From NCBI RefSeq assembly GCF_023824315.1, contig NZ_CP098732.1, positions 1,612,001-1,676,000 of the forward strand: a stretch of 64,000 nt of DNA, read 5' to 3'. Numbering within the stretch: the first letter of the stretch is position 1; every line of letters starts with the position of its first letter. This stretch comes from Acinetobacter tibetensis. GTDB taxonomy: Bacteria; Pseudomonadota; Gammaproteobacteria; Pseudomonadales; Moraxellaceae. Below are positions 26,576 to 35,019 of the stretch, piece after piece. A model generated the notes under the pieces. It was not told the DNA's origin and searched no databases. It was given only the letters and a program-made list of their open reading frames with translations. The position numbers and the translations under genes were made by a program.

Positions 26576-27391
26576 ATGCATTATCAGGTTTTTTCTTCAC
26601 AAAAAATATCCGCTGAATATATCATTTTATCGGCAGGTTTAGGTGGACATGGACAGTTTTGGACATCGCAAATACAAGCACTACAACAACATTTTCATGT
26701 GGTGATTTATGATCAAGAGGGCTGTCATAAAAATGCGGCCATCCTTAATGAAGACTATAGTATGACCCACTTAGCCAAACAGGTCATGGATTTATTATCT
26801 ATCTTGAATATTCAAGAATTCCATTTTGTTGGGCATGCGTTGGGTGGTTTTATTGGGGCGGAACTGGCTGTTTTACTTGAAAAATCTGAAAAAACCATGT
26901 TGTCTCTCACGGTTATCAATGGCTGGCAACAGTTAGATGCACATACATTCAAGTGCTTTAGTACACGAATCGCGTTATTACAATATGCAGGTGTCGAAGC
27001 GTATGTCCGAGCGCAAGCATTGTTCTTATATCCGCCAGCATGGATTTCTGCACATATTTCAGATTTAGAAATTCAGGAAAATAAGCAGATCGAACAATTT
27101 CCTCCTTTACTTAATGTCTTCACTCGACTGAATGCTTTAATGCGTTATGAATTGAAGGCTGAAACGATTTCGAGTTTAAATAAAATTCCACTGTATTTAA
27201 TCGCGACTGAAGATGATTTCTTGGTTCCTTATCAACAAAGTTATCAATTAAAACAGCTATTTCCACATGCTGAATTAGATGTGCTGCCGCATGGCGCGCA
27301 TGCAGTAACGGTTACGCAACCTGAAATATTCAATCAATTGTTATTAGAAAAACTATTGAAGAAACCTGCTGAAAATTTAGCTGCGAGTTAA
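26576..27391 (+). CDS. rutD: Pyrimidine utilisation protein D, putative aminoacrylate hydrolase
   Basis: A 271-residue alpha/beta-hydrolase-fold protein resembling E. coli RutD along its length (LSAGLGGHGQFW, YDQEGCHKN, NEDYSM, VINGWQQLDAHT, LFLYPPAW, LNALMRYE, PHGAHAVTVTQPE). The nucleophile elbow reads GHALGG with Ala in place of the usual Ser, as in E. coli RutD, so it is not a classical serine hydrolase. It helps break aminoacrylate to malonic semialdehyde and ammonium in uracil catabolism. It is separated from rutA by an intrinsic terminator and 340 bp, so it forms its own transcription unit, apparently with its own sigma-54 promoter. Confidence 0.88.
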   Translation: MHYQVFSSQKISAEYIILSAGLGGHGQFWTSQIQALQQHFHVVIYDQEGCHKNAAILNEDYSMTHLAKQVMDLLSILNIQEFHFVGHALGGFIGAELAVLLEKSEKTMLSLTVINGWQQLDAHTFKCFSTRIALLQYAGVEAYVRAQALFLYPPAWISAHISDLEIQENKQIEQFPPLLNVFTRLNALMRYELKAETISSLNKIPLYLIATEDDFLVPYQQSYQLKQLFPHAELDVLPHGAHAVTVTQPEIFNQLLLEKLLKKPAENLAAS

Positions 27392-27437
27392 CAGACGAGA
27401 TTCATCTCTAGCACTCTATAGGTTGATATAAAAATTC

Positions 27438-27468
27438 AAAAAGGCACTACTTAACTCAGTGCCTTTTT
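27438..27468 (+). terminator. Terminator between rutD and rutA
   Basis: AAAAAGGCACT / AGTGCCTTTTT, an 11-bp perfect stem with a 9-nt loop followed by C and more T residues. It separates rutD from the rest of the rut genes. Confidence 0.87.
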
Positions 27469-27479
27469 CTTTTATTTAT

Positions 27480-27495
27480 TTTTCCATTTGGTCAA
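27480..27495 (+). promoter_or_regulatory. RutR-like operator candidate 1
   Basis: TTTTCCATTTGGTCAA fits the E. coli RutR consensus TTGACCA-N2-TGGTCAA at 12 of 14 positions. No rutR gene is in the window, so the binding protein is unknown. Confidence 0.4.
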
Positions 27496-27500
27496 AAAAG

Positions 27501-27537
27501 TGCACACATTTAGATCATGACTCACAAAAAAAGTGCA
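27501..27537 (+). promoter_or_regulatory. Two NtrC-like enhancer sites upstream of rutA
   Basis: TGCACACATTTAGATCA (27501-27517) and CTCACAAAAAAAGTGCA (27521-27537) each match the NtrC consensus TGCACC-N5-GGTGCA at about 8 of 12 positions, each with one good half-site. Their centres are 20 bp apart, about two helical turns, and about 100-120 bp upstream of the -24 element. Individually weak; the arrangement is what supports them. Confidence 0.4.
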
Positions 27538-27553
27538 TGTGAAAAATAGTTAA

Positions 27554-27569
27554 TTTACCCTTTGGTAAA
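27554..27569 (+). promoter_or_regulatory. RutR-like operator candidate 2
   Basis: TTTACCCTTTGGTAAA is a 16-bp palindrome with 6-bp perfect arms and the same spacing as the RutR site (11 of 14 positions). It lies between the putative enhancer sites and the sigma-54 promoter of rutA. Confidence 0.4.
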
Positions 27570-27623
27570 ATACGTAAACTTTATAATGATTTTAAATTAT
27601 TGATATAAATAGAAAATATAAAG

Positions 27624-27640
27624 TTGGCACACTCCATGCA
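27624..27640 (+). promoter_or_regulatory. Putative sigma-54 promoter of the rutA operon
   Basis: TTGGCACACTCCATGCA matches the -24/-12 consensus at 11 of 13 positions, including an unbroken TTGGCAC, with exact GG-N10-GC spacing. The predicted start lies about 80 nt before rutA. Confidence 0.75.
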
Positions 27641-27731
27641 CTCATAAAATTAAGAATATAAAAATTTATACGCCAGAAAATAACAGGGTATAGGTTTTTA
27701 GAAATTTCATAATTGAATGAGGATGTAACAC

Positions 27732-28850
27732 ATGAAAATAGGTGTCTTTTGCCCAATAGGAAACAATGGCTGGTTACTTTCTGAAAATGCGCCACAGTAC
27801 ATGCCGAGCTTTGAACTCAACAAAAAAATTGTACAACGTGCTGAGCATTATGGTTTCGATTTTGCCTTGTCAATGATCAAACTGCGTGGCTTTGGTGGCA
27901 AAACTGAATTCTGGGATCACAACTTAGAAACCTTCACACTTATGGCAGGCTTAGCTGCAGTTACCAGCAAAATTAAAATTTATGCTACCGCAGCAACTTT
28001 GGTGATGCCACCTGCAATTGTTGCACGTATGGCTTCGACTATTGACTCCATTTCAAATGGTCGTTTTGGCTTAAATGTCGTGACTGGCTGGCAAGCGCCT
28101 GAATATACGCAAATGGGCATGTGGCCAGGTGATGAGTATTTTGGTAAGCGCTATGACTATTTATCTGAATATGTGCAAGTTCTTCGTGAACTGTGGGCTA
28201 CAGGCAAATCTGATTTCAAAGGTGAACATTTTGAAATGCAAGATTGTCGTGTCAGCCCAACACCACAAGCGGATATGAAAATTATCTGTGCAGGTCAATC
28301 GGATACTGGGCTGGCATTTTCTGCGCAATATGCAGATTACAACTTTGTCTTTGGTAAAGGTTTAAACACACCAACCGCTTATGCAGAAATCAATGATCGC
28401 CTAAAAGCACATACGGATAAAACAGGACGTGATGTTCAAACTTATGTGTTGTTTATGGTGATTGCTGCTGAAACTGATAAACAAGCATTGGCAAAATGGC
28501 AAAGCTATAACGATGGCGCAGACATGGAAGCAATTAACTGGCTGATGAATCAAGGTGGTAAAGACACTACTTCAGGAACCGATACCAATATTCGTCAAAT
28601 GGCATCGAGCGTATCTCCCGTCAATATCAACATGGGCACCTTGGTAGGTTCTTATGAAAAAGTCGCAGCCATGTTGGATGAAATTGGTGAAATTAAAGGT
28701 ACAGAAGGCATTTTATTAACTTTTGATGATTTCGTTCAGGGCGTCGAGGATTTTGGTCAAAAAATTCAACCGCTTATGCAATGCCGTCAAGATGTTGTGA
28801 TGGATCTGGCGGAACAAGCACCTGTCACAGTTTTGGAGAAATCAGCATGA
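27732..28850 (+). CDS. rutA: Pyrimidine monooxygenase
   Basis: A 372-residue FMN-dependent, luciferase-fold monooxygenase that opens the uracil ring between N3 and C4, giving ureidoacrylate peracid. The sequence follows RutA closely ([55 protein letters not shown]). It is slightly longer than E. coli RutA (about 363). GAGGAT precedes the ATG. It is the first gene of a tight rutA-B-C-F-G operon, with the flavin supplied by RutF. Expression probably depends on the -24/-12 promoter upstream. Confidence 0.95.
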   Translation: MKIGVFCPIGNNGWLLSENAPQYMPSFELNKKIVQRAEHYGFDFALSMIKLRGFGGKTEFWDHNLETFTLMAGLAAVTSKIKIYATAATLVMPPAIVARMASTIDSISNGRFGLNVVTGWQAPEYTQMGMWPGDEYFGKRYDYLSEYVQVLRELWATGKSDFKGEHFEMQDCRVSPTPQADMKIICAGQSDTGLAFSAQYADYNFVFGKGLNTPTAYAEINDRLKAHTDKTGRDVQTYVLFMVIAAETDKQALAKWQSYNDGADMEAINWLMNQGGKDTTSGTDTNIRQMASSVSPVNINMGTLVGSYEKVAAMLDEIGEIKGTEGILLTFDDFVQGVEDFGQKIQPLMQCRQDVVMDLAEQAPVTVLEKSA

Positions 28851-29602
28851 GCCAAGTCAATACACATACAGTTATCAGCGATTTTACTGAAGCCACAGGG
28901 CAAGGCAAAACCTTAAAAGCAGAACCTGAAAATATTCAGTTTGCACCTGAACAAACGGCCCTAATCGTCATTGATATGCAGAATGCCTATACCTCAATGG
29001 GTGGCTATCTGGATTTAGCTGGTTTTGATGTTTCAGTGACCCAACCTGTGGTGCAAAACATTAAAAAGGCAGTTGAAGCAGCACATGCAGCCAATATTCA
29101 AGTAATTTACTTTAAAAATGGTTGGGATGATCAATATGTCGAAGCGGGAGGACGTGGTTCACCGAATTTCCATAAATCCAATGCGCTCAAAACCATGCGT
29201 AAGCAACCTGCACTTCAAGGCAAATTACTGGCAAAAGGTGGTTGGGACTTTGAGCTGATCGATGAATTACAACCTTTAGCGCAAGACATTGTCATTGAAA
29301 AACCTCGTTACAGCGGTTTCTTCAATACCGCATTGGACAGCATGTTACGCGCCCGAGGAATTCGTAATTTAGTCTTTGTTGGCATTGCGACCAATGTTTG
29401 CGTGGAATCGACCTTACGAGATGGCTTTTTCCTCGAATACTTCGGGGTGGCATTAAAAGATGCGTGTTATCAGGCGGGTTCAGCAGAAATTCAAGCTGCA
29501 AGCCTCTACAACATCAAAACCTTCTTTGGCTGGGTGTCCGATACGCAAAGTTTTGTCGACACTTTTGTTCCCAATACCAACCCACTTGCAAAATCTGCCT
29601 AA
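28847..29602 (+). CDS. rutB: Ureidoacrylate/peroxyureidoacrylate amidohydrolase
   Basis: A 251-residue isochorismatase-fold hydrolase that splits the RutA product into carbamate and aminoacrylate peracid. The catalytic triad is visible: Asp in [10 protein letters not shown], Lys in [10 protein letters not shown], and Cys in [15 protein letters not shown]. The ATG overlaps the rutA stop codon (ATGA), giving translational coupling. An earlier in-frame start inside rutA would only add non-homologous residues. Length and motifs match E. coli RutB. Confidence 0.95.
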   Translation: MSQVNTHTVISDFTEATGQGKTLKAEPENIQFAPEQTALIVIDMQNAYTSMGGYLDLAGFDVSVTQPVVQNIKKAVEAAHAANIQVIYFKNGWDDQYVEAGGRGSPNFHKSNALKTMRKQPALQGKLLAKGGWDFELIDELQPLAQDIVIEKPRYSGFFNTALDSMLRARGIRNLVFVGIATNVCVESTLRDGFFLEYFGVALKDACYQAGSAEIQAASLYNIKTFFGWVSDTQSFVDTFVPNTNPLAKSA

Positions 29603-29617
29603 TACGGAGCGATCACG

Positions 29618-30007
29618 ATGCCGAAACAAGTCATTATTCCAGCAGGAACATCAAAACCTTTAGCACCCTATGTTCCAGCCACCAAGGCAGACAATATTGT
29701 GTATGTCTCAGGCACATTGGCTTTTGATGAAAATAACAATGTGGTTCATGTCGGTGATGCGGCTGCTCAAGCACGACATATTTTAGAAACCATTCAATCA
29801 GTATTGAAAGAAGCAGGTGGAAGTCTGGATGATGTGACCTTCAACCATGTTTTTGTCAAAGATTGGGCGGATTATGCTGCGATTAATCAAGTCTATGCCG
29901 AGTATTTTCCAGGGGATAAGCCTGCACGTTACTGCATTCAGGCGGGTTTGGTGAAGCCCGATGCCCTCGTTGAAATAGCCAGTGTTGCCCATGTCGCTAC
30001 TGCTTAG
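29618..30007 (+). CDS. rutC: RidA-family aminoacrylate deaminase/peracid reductase
   Basis: A 129-residue YjgF/RidA-family protein. It opens with [20 protein letters not shown] and has the family end segment in [20 protein letters not shown], where RidA proteins carry their conserved Arg and acidic residue. In uracil catabolism it acts on 3-aminoacrylate (first viewed as a peracid reductase, later as a deaminase). It follows rutB by 15 bp with a GGAG ribosome-binding site. Confidence 0.93.
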   Translation: MPKQVIIPAGTSKPLAPYVPATKADNIVYVSGTLAFDENNNVVHVGDAAAQARHILETIQSVLKEAGGSLDDVTFNHVFVKDWADYAAINQVYAEYFPGDKPARYCIQAGLVKPDALVEIASVAHVATA

Positions 30008-30042
30008 GTAGTAGCGAGATCAGCCCCGATAGGAGAATAAAC

Positions 30043-30609
30043 ATGAATGCAGAATTACTCAAAAGTTTAATCAAAGAAGAATGTTTAGAAAAAATCTATA
30101 ACACGCAAAAAACCACGCATATTGAAGTCGATCAGAAAGCATTCCGCGAAGGCATGTCAAATCTGGGCGCTGCGGTGAATGTGATTACTACTTCTGGACC
30201 CGCAGGTGTCGCGGGTTTTACCGCCTCGGCTGTGTGTAGTGTGACTGATACACCACCGACGTTGTTGGTATGTCTCAATCGTTCTGCATCTGTATTTGAG
30301 ACTTTTAAGACCAATAAAGTGTTATGTGTGAACACCTTAGCTTCACATCAGATGACACTTTCCAATGTTTTTGGTGGCAAAACGCCAATGCCTGAACGCT
30401 TTGCTGCGGGTCAGTGGGAAACGTTGGCTACTCAGGCGCCTGTTTTACAGGATGCCTTGATTAGTTTTGACTGTGAAATTGTGCAAAGCATGAGTGTGGG
30501 GAGTCATGATGTTTTGTTCTGTCAGGTCAAAGCGATTCAACACAATCAGGGCTTAAATGCGTTGATGTATTTTAACCGTGCTTATTGTGAACCACACCGT
30601 ATGTGCTAA
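30043..30609 (+). CDS. rutF: FMN reductase, NADH:flavin partner of RutA
   Basis: A 188-residue flavin reductase-like protein that makes the reduced FMN used by RutA. The core [32 protein letters not shown] and [11 protein letters not shown] match RutF/HpaC-type reductases. It is about 20 residues longer than E. coli RutF, mostly from an N-terminal helical extension (residues 1-38). AGGAG lies 7 bp before the ATG. It comes directly after rutC because rutD and rutE are not at their usual positions. Confidence 0.93.
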   Translation: MNAELLKSLIKEECLEKIYNTQKTTHIEVDQKAFREGMSNLGAAVNVITTSGPAGVAGFTASAVCSVTDTPPTLLVCLNRSASVFETFKTNKVLCVNTLASHQMTLSNVFGGKTPMPERFAAGQWETLATQAPVLQDALISFDCEIVQSMSVGSHDVLFCQVKAIQHNQGLNALMYFNRAYCEPHRMC

Positions 30610-30641
30610 AGACCAAACCCTATAAGAAGGAGGGGAAACCC

Positions 30642-32000
30642 ATGCAAGAAAAACAATCGTGGTTTCCAAAATTTAAGCCTTACCAAGGCGACTTAGATAC
30701 AACACCTGTTCAAATTGATGAATATCTCCCAGTCGGTCGCAGTATCATTCTAGGCTTACAACATGCTTTTGCCATGTTTGGAGCAACGGTACTGGCGCCT
30801 TTGTTGATGGGCTTCGATCCTAATTTAACCATCTTTATTACAGGGATAGGCACGATTTTATTCTTCCTGATGACGGGGGGTCGTATGCCAAGTTATCTGG
30901 GCTCAAGTTTCGCCTTTATTGGGGCAGTCGCGGCCGCAACAGGTTACGCAGGTGCAGGTTCAAATCCGAACATCGCTTTAGCCCTTGGGGGAACAATTGC
31001 TTGTGGTCTGGTGTATGCAGGTATTGGTCTTGTGGTGATGAAGACGGGAACAGGTTGGATCGAAAAGTTGATGCCGCCGATTGTCACAGGTGCCATTGTC
31101 ATGATCATTGGTTTGAACCTTGCACCCATTACCATTAAAAGTGTATCTACCAATACATTCGATACGTGGATGGCGGTGATTACCATTGTCTGTATTAGTG
31201 CTGTTGCAGTGTTTACTCGCGGCATGGTGCGTCGTTTGTTGTTACTGATTGGGCTGTGTTCTGCTTATTTTGTATACTTCTTGCTTGCGAATGTCATGGG
31301 TTGGGGTAAACCGATTGATTTCTCAATCATTGGCAATGCTGCATGGTTTGGATTACCGACGTTCCATGCACCCATCTTTAACGCAAATGCTATGTTACTG
31401 ATTGCACCTGTCGCGATTATTTTAGTGGCGGAAAACTTGGGACATTTCAAAGCAGTTTCAGCCATGACAGGGAAAAACCTGTCGCCGTATATGGGCCGCG
31501 CATTTTTCGCAGACGGTGTGTGTACTTCTTTATCCGCTTCGGTTGGTGGTACAGGCATGACCACCTATGCAGAAAATATTGGCGTAATGGCAGTCACCAA
31601 AGTCTATTCAACCACCATTTTTGTAGTCGCAGGGATCTTCGCTATTTTACTTGGTTTATCACCAAAATTTGGTGCCGTGATTAGCACCATTCCAGTCGCA
31701 TTGTTAGGTGGAGCATCTATTGTCGTATTCGGTTTGATTACCGTCGCTGGAGCAAAAATCTGGGTCGATAACAAAGTTGATTTTACCCAAAACAGCACCT
31801 TAATTATTGCAGCCGTGAGTTTAATTATGGGTGCAGGCAACTTCAGTTTACACATTGGATCATTTGACTTGGGCGGTATTGGTACTGCAACACTGGCAGC
31901 AATTCTACTCAACCTCTTCTTAAACCGTGGTGAAGAGACTGTAGCAAAAGTTCAAAGTGTGGAAAGTGAAGCGAACAACAGCGTTGTGCAAGGTTCTTAA
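30642..32000 (+). CDS. rutG: Uracil permease (NCS2 family)
   Basis: A 452-residue nucleobase:cation symporter-2 protein with about fourteen membrane segments. The conserved QHAFAMFGATVLAPLLMG near the N-terminus and APVAIILVAENLGHFKAVS (the substrate-site Glu) identify the UraA/RutG group. The ATG at 30642 is preceded by a very strong AAGGAGG; an in-frame codon at 30603 inside rutF is not needed. It imports uracil for the rut pathway. Confidence 0.93.
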   Translation: MQEKQSWFPKFKPYQGDLDTTPVQIDEYLPVGRSIILGLQHAFAMFGATVLAPLLMGFDPNLTIFITGIGTILFFLMTGGRMPSYLGSSFAFIGAVAAATGYAGAGSNPNIALALGGTIACGLVYAGIGLVVMKTGTGWIEKLMPPIVTGAIVMIIGLNLAPITIKSVSTNTFDTWMAVITIVCISAVAVFTRGMVRRLLLLIGLCSAYFVYFLLANVMGWGKPIDFSIIGNAAWFGLPTFHAPIFNANAMLLIAPVAIILVAENLGHFKAVSAMTGKNLSPYMGRAFFADGVCTSLSASVGGTGMTTYAENIGVMAVTKVYSTTIFVVAGIFAILLGLSPKFGAVISTIPVALLGGASIVVFGLITVAGAKIWVDNKVDFTQNSTLIIAAVSLIMGAGNFSLHIGSFDLGGIGTATLAAILLNLFLNRGEETVAKVQSVESEANNSVVQGS

Positions 32001-32022
32001 TGAACCTGAATGGAGAGATCAA

Positions 32023-32898
32023 TTGAGTCAAAGTATTGCTTTTATTGGATTAGGTGCGATGGGTTGGCATATGGCTTCCCATCTTCCCAAGCTCGGTTTA
32101 CCCGTGTATGTCTGGAATAGAACGACCGAAAAAGCCGAACAGCATGCACAGCAATTTGCTACACAGGCTGTGAGTTTGGAACACGCCGTGCAAGCCGATT
32201 TTATATTTTCCTGTTTGCCAACCAGTGCGGATGTTGAACAACTGATTGCTGAATTTCAACCCAAAAAGGGCAGTATCTGGATTGACTGTACCAGTGGTGT
32301 GCCAGATTCAGCACGCAAGTTATCTCAGCAGCTTGAGCAAAATCAGGTTGCATATTTAGATGCACCTGTGTCGGGTCAAACGATTGGCGCGGAACGGGGG
32401 ACCTTAACCGTGATGTTAGGTGGAGATGAACAAGCTTATCAGCGTGCTTTACCGATTATTTCTGCATTTGCAGGCTTGGTTGAATATGTTGGATCTAGTG
32501 GTTCAGGGTTTGCGGTGAAAGCAGTGAATAATGTGTTGATGGCCACCCATTTGTGGGCTTTGGCAGAAGGACTCACTATTCTGAAGCAGCGACAGGTTGA
32601 TGTTTCAGCGGCATTGAATTGTATTAATCATTCAAGTGGTAAAAGTACGGTGTCTGATTCGATCATGGCGCAAAAGGTATTGAACCGTAGTTTCCCTAAA
32701 ACCTTTGCTTTGAATTTATTGCAAAAAGATATTGGTATTGGCTTAGATTTAGCACAACAACAGGATTCAAACGTGCCAATTTTTGAAAGTATTCAAGCGC
32801 TGTTTAAGGAGATTCCAAAAGCGCAAGCTGAGCAGATAGATTTTACTGCGGCTGTGTCTGTACTCGAACAATGGAACCAAACGATATTAGAAGCCTAA
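32023..32898 (+). CDS. Beta-hydroxyacid dehydrogenase (probable malonic semialdehyde reductase of the rut operon)
   Basis: A 291-residue NAD(P)-dependent 3-hydroxyisobutyrate dehydrogenase-family enzyme. It has the dinucleotide motif IGLGAMGWHMASHL, the substrate motif DAPVSGQTIGAERGTL and the catalytic Lys in GSGFAVKAVNN. The start is a TTG at 32023 with GGAGAG six bases upstream. It is the last gene of the rut operon, 22 bp after rutG, at the place where E. coli depends on RutE or YdfG to reduce toxic malonic semialdehyde to 3-hydroxypropionate. No rutE is visible, so this enzyme probably replaces it. That is inference from position and family. Confidence 0.85.
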   Translation: MSQSIAFIGLGAMGWHMASHLPKLGLPVYVWNRTTEKAEQHAQQFATQAVSLEHAVQADFIFSCLPTSADVEQLIAEFQPKKGSIWIDCTSGVPDSARKLSQQLEQNQVAYLDAPVSGQTIGAERGTLTVMLGGDEQAYQRALPIISAFAGLVEYVGSSGSGFAVKAVNNVLMATHLWALAEGLTILKQRQVDVSAALNCINHSSGKSTVSDSIMAQKVLNRSFPKTFALNLLQKDIGIGLDLAQQQDSNVPIFESIQALFKEIPKAQAEQIDFTAAVSVLEQWNQTILEA

Positions 32899-33054
32899 AG
32901 TTGCAATGGCATAGGGAAATGCCGAAATCTAGATCTTCACGAAGAAGGTTTTTAAAACGAAATCTACAGAAAATGCTCAGTGTCATCTGTATTTCAGCAA
33001 AATTGGTTGTATCATGATTCTGTTATAAATAGTCAATAAACTTAGGGATATAAC

Positions 33055-34053
33055 ATGAGTACTGATTCAGCCTTTCCAACACCAAATAATTTAGGTATCG
33101 CAGTTTATAGTAACAATGCCGAAGCGATTGGTAATACACCATTAGTACGCATTAATCGTGTCATTTCGGGTGGTGCAAATGTATTTGCCAAAGTTGAAAG
33201 CCGAAACCCTGCTTTTTCAGTGAAATGTCGTATTGGTGCGGCACTGATTGCCGATGCAGAAAAACGTGGCGCGTTAAAAGCAGGTATGCATATTGTAGAA
33301 CCGACCAGTGGTAATACAGGAATTGCTTTAGCATTTGTTGCTGCGGCAAAAGGCTATGAGATTACTTTAACCATGCCAGCAAGCATGAGTATTGAACGTC
33401 GTAAAGTGTTAAAAGCATTGGGTGCAAACTTGGTATTGACTGAGCCAGCGAAAGGGATGAAAGGTGCAGTAGACGAAGCAGTACGTTTAGCCACTGAGCA
33501 ACCTGAACATTATTTCCTTCCACAACAATTTGAAAATCCAGCCAATCCACAAATTCATGAAGACACGACAGGCCCTGAAATTTGGGCAGCGACCAACGGT
33601 CAGGTCGATATTTTAGTGGCAGGTGTAGGTACAGGTGGCACAATTTCAGGGATTTCACGTTTCTTTGAAAAAGTGAAAAACCAGCCAATTTACTCAGTTG
33701 CAGTAGAACCTGCTGAATCTGCAATTATTGGACAAACCAAGCGTGGTGAAGCGATTACTCCTGCACCGCACAAAATTCAAGGCATTGGGGCAAACTTCAT
33801 TCCAAAGAATTTGGACCTCGATTTGGTGGATGAAGTTATTGCGATTACTAGCCAAGATGCAATTGACTGGGCGCGTAAAACTGCGACTCAAGAAGGAATT
33901 TTAGTGGGTATTTCTAGCGGTGCAGCGATGGCAGCGGCAGCACAGTTGGCAGCGCGTCCTGAAAATGCAGGCAAGAACATTGTGGTGATTTTACCTGATA
34001 GCGGTGAACGCTATTTATCTTCAGTTCTATTTGAAGATATTTCTGCTGATTAA
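33055..34053 (+). CDS. cysK: Cysteine synthase A (O-acetylserine sulfhydrylase)
   Basis: A 332-residue PLP enzyme that makes cysteine from O-acetylserine and sulfide. [12 protein letters not shown], the [14 protein letters not shown] segment with the PLP-binding Lys, and [10 protein letters not shown] are the classic motifs, with [10 protein letters not shown] for phosphate binding. AGGGAT precedes the ATG. It is a single-gene unit with its own promoter region and a strong terminator. Confidence 0.95.
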   Translation: MSTDSAFPTPNNLGIAVYSNNAEAIGNTPLVRINRVISGGANVFAKVESRNPAFSVKCRIGAALIADAEKRGALKAGMHIVEPTSGNTGIALAFVAAAKGYEITLTMPASMSIERRKVLKALGANLVLTEPAKGMKGAVDEAVRLATEQPEHYFLPQQFENPANPQIHEDTTGPEIWAATNGQVDILVAGVGTGGTISGISRFFEKVKNQPIYSVAVEPAESAIIGQTKRGEAITPAPHKIQGIGANFIPKNLDLDLVDEVIAITSQDAIDWARKTATQEGILVGISSGAAMAAAAQLAARPENAGKNIVVILPDSGERYLSSVLFEDISAD

Positions 34054-34076
34054 GTTGGTTTGATCTGTATAAAACG

Positions 34077-34107
34077 TAAATCAGCCGCTGAATAAGCGGC
34101 TGATTTA
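34077..34107. terminator. Bidirectional terminator between cysK and the liu operon
   Basis: TAAATCAGCCGCT / AGCGGCTGATTTA, a perfect 13-bp stem with a GAATA loop, lies between the converging cysK and liuE genes. T runs are short. Confidence 0.8.
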
Positions 34108-34116
34108 TTATTTTTA

Positions 34117-35019
34117 TTAAGCACAACGCGTTTGCAAATAGGCATTGGCATAATTCGAGGGATTTTTTCGGTCTAAACGTTGACTAATGTTTTGACTGGC
34201 TTGCATCAGCGCATCAACATGAATCCCTGTTTCAAAACCCATGCCATTGAGTAAATACAATAAATCTTCGGTACTGACATTCCCAGAAGCACCTTTGGCA
34301 TAAGGACAGCCGCCTAACCCTGCAATTGAAGAATCAAAAACACGAATACCTTGTTCTAAGGATTGATAAATATTGGCGATGGCCATGCCGTAGGTATTGT
34401 GAAAATGTCCTGCCATAAATTGAGCATCCAATTCACTTAAACAGGCTTCCCACATGTTTTTGACACGGTTAGGGGTAGCTGTACCGATGGTTTCACCCAA
34501 AGACACTTCATAACAGCCCATATCAAATAAACGGGTCACGACTTTGCTGACTTGTTTCGGATCAATTGCACCTTCATAGGGGCAATCAACCACACAAGAC
34601 ACATAGCCACGAACTTTAATGTCATGTTCTTTGGCGGCTTTTAGAATATCGGCAAATTTTTCAAAGCTTTCATCAATTGAACAATTAATGTTTTTTTGCG
34701 TAAAGCTTTCAGAAGCTGCGGTAAAAACCGCAACCTCTTTACAACCGACAGCCAAAGCAGATTCAAAACCTTTCATATTCGGCGTGAGCAAACTGAATTG
34801 AACATTCGGGTCTTTGGGCAATTGAGCATACAGTTCATCACTCAATGCCATTTGCGGCACCCATTTGGGTGACACACAAGAACCGACTTCAATGGCTTTA
34901 AGTCCCGTTTGCATTAAATCCAGAATCAGTTGTTTCCGATCTTGAAGGGTGAGTGAGGTTTTCTCATTCTGCAAACCGTCCCGCGGACCGACTTCGACAA
35001 TTTTTACAAATTCAGTCAT
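34117..35019 (-). CDS. liuE: Hydroxymethylglutaryl-CoA lyase
   Basis: A 300-residue TIM-barrel enzyme that cleaves HMG-CoA to acetyl-CoA and acetoacetate, the last step of leucine degradation. Motifs are EVGPRDGLQNE at the N-terminus, the metal-binding GHFHNTYGMA, and the active-site cysteine segment GLGGCPYAKGASGN. The ATG overlaps the stop of the carboxylase alpha gene by four bases (ATGA) and has GAGGAAG upstream. It is the last gene of the liuABCDE operon. Confidence 0.95.
   Translation of the reverse strand: MTEFVKIVEVGPRDGLQNEKTSLTLQDRKQLILDLMQTGLKAIEVGSCVSPKWVPQMALSDELYAQLPKDPNVQFSLLTPNMKGFESALAVGCKEVAVFTAASESFTQKNINCSIDESFEKFADILKAAKEHDIKVRGYVSCVVDCPYEGAIDPKQVSKVVTRLFDMGCYEVSLGETIGTATPNRVKNMWEACLSELDAQFMAGHFHNTYGMAIANIYQSLEQGIRVFDSSIAGLGGCPYAKGASGNVSTEDLLYLLNGMGFETGIHVDALMQASQNISQRLDRKNPSNYANAYLQTRCA

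Noticed and set aside
27488..27504. TTGGTCAAAAAAGTGCA, also with GG-N10-GC spacing, as another sigma-54 promoter for rutA
   Set aside because: It lacks the CA after GG and the TT before GC, lies over 220 bp before rutA, and the site at 27624 is far better. The sequence fits a RutR-like or NtrC-like half-site more naturally.
33362..33724. 120-codon minus-strand ORF inside cysK
   Set aside because: Shadow of cysK, which shows all PLP-enzyme motifs in its own frame.
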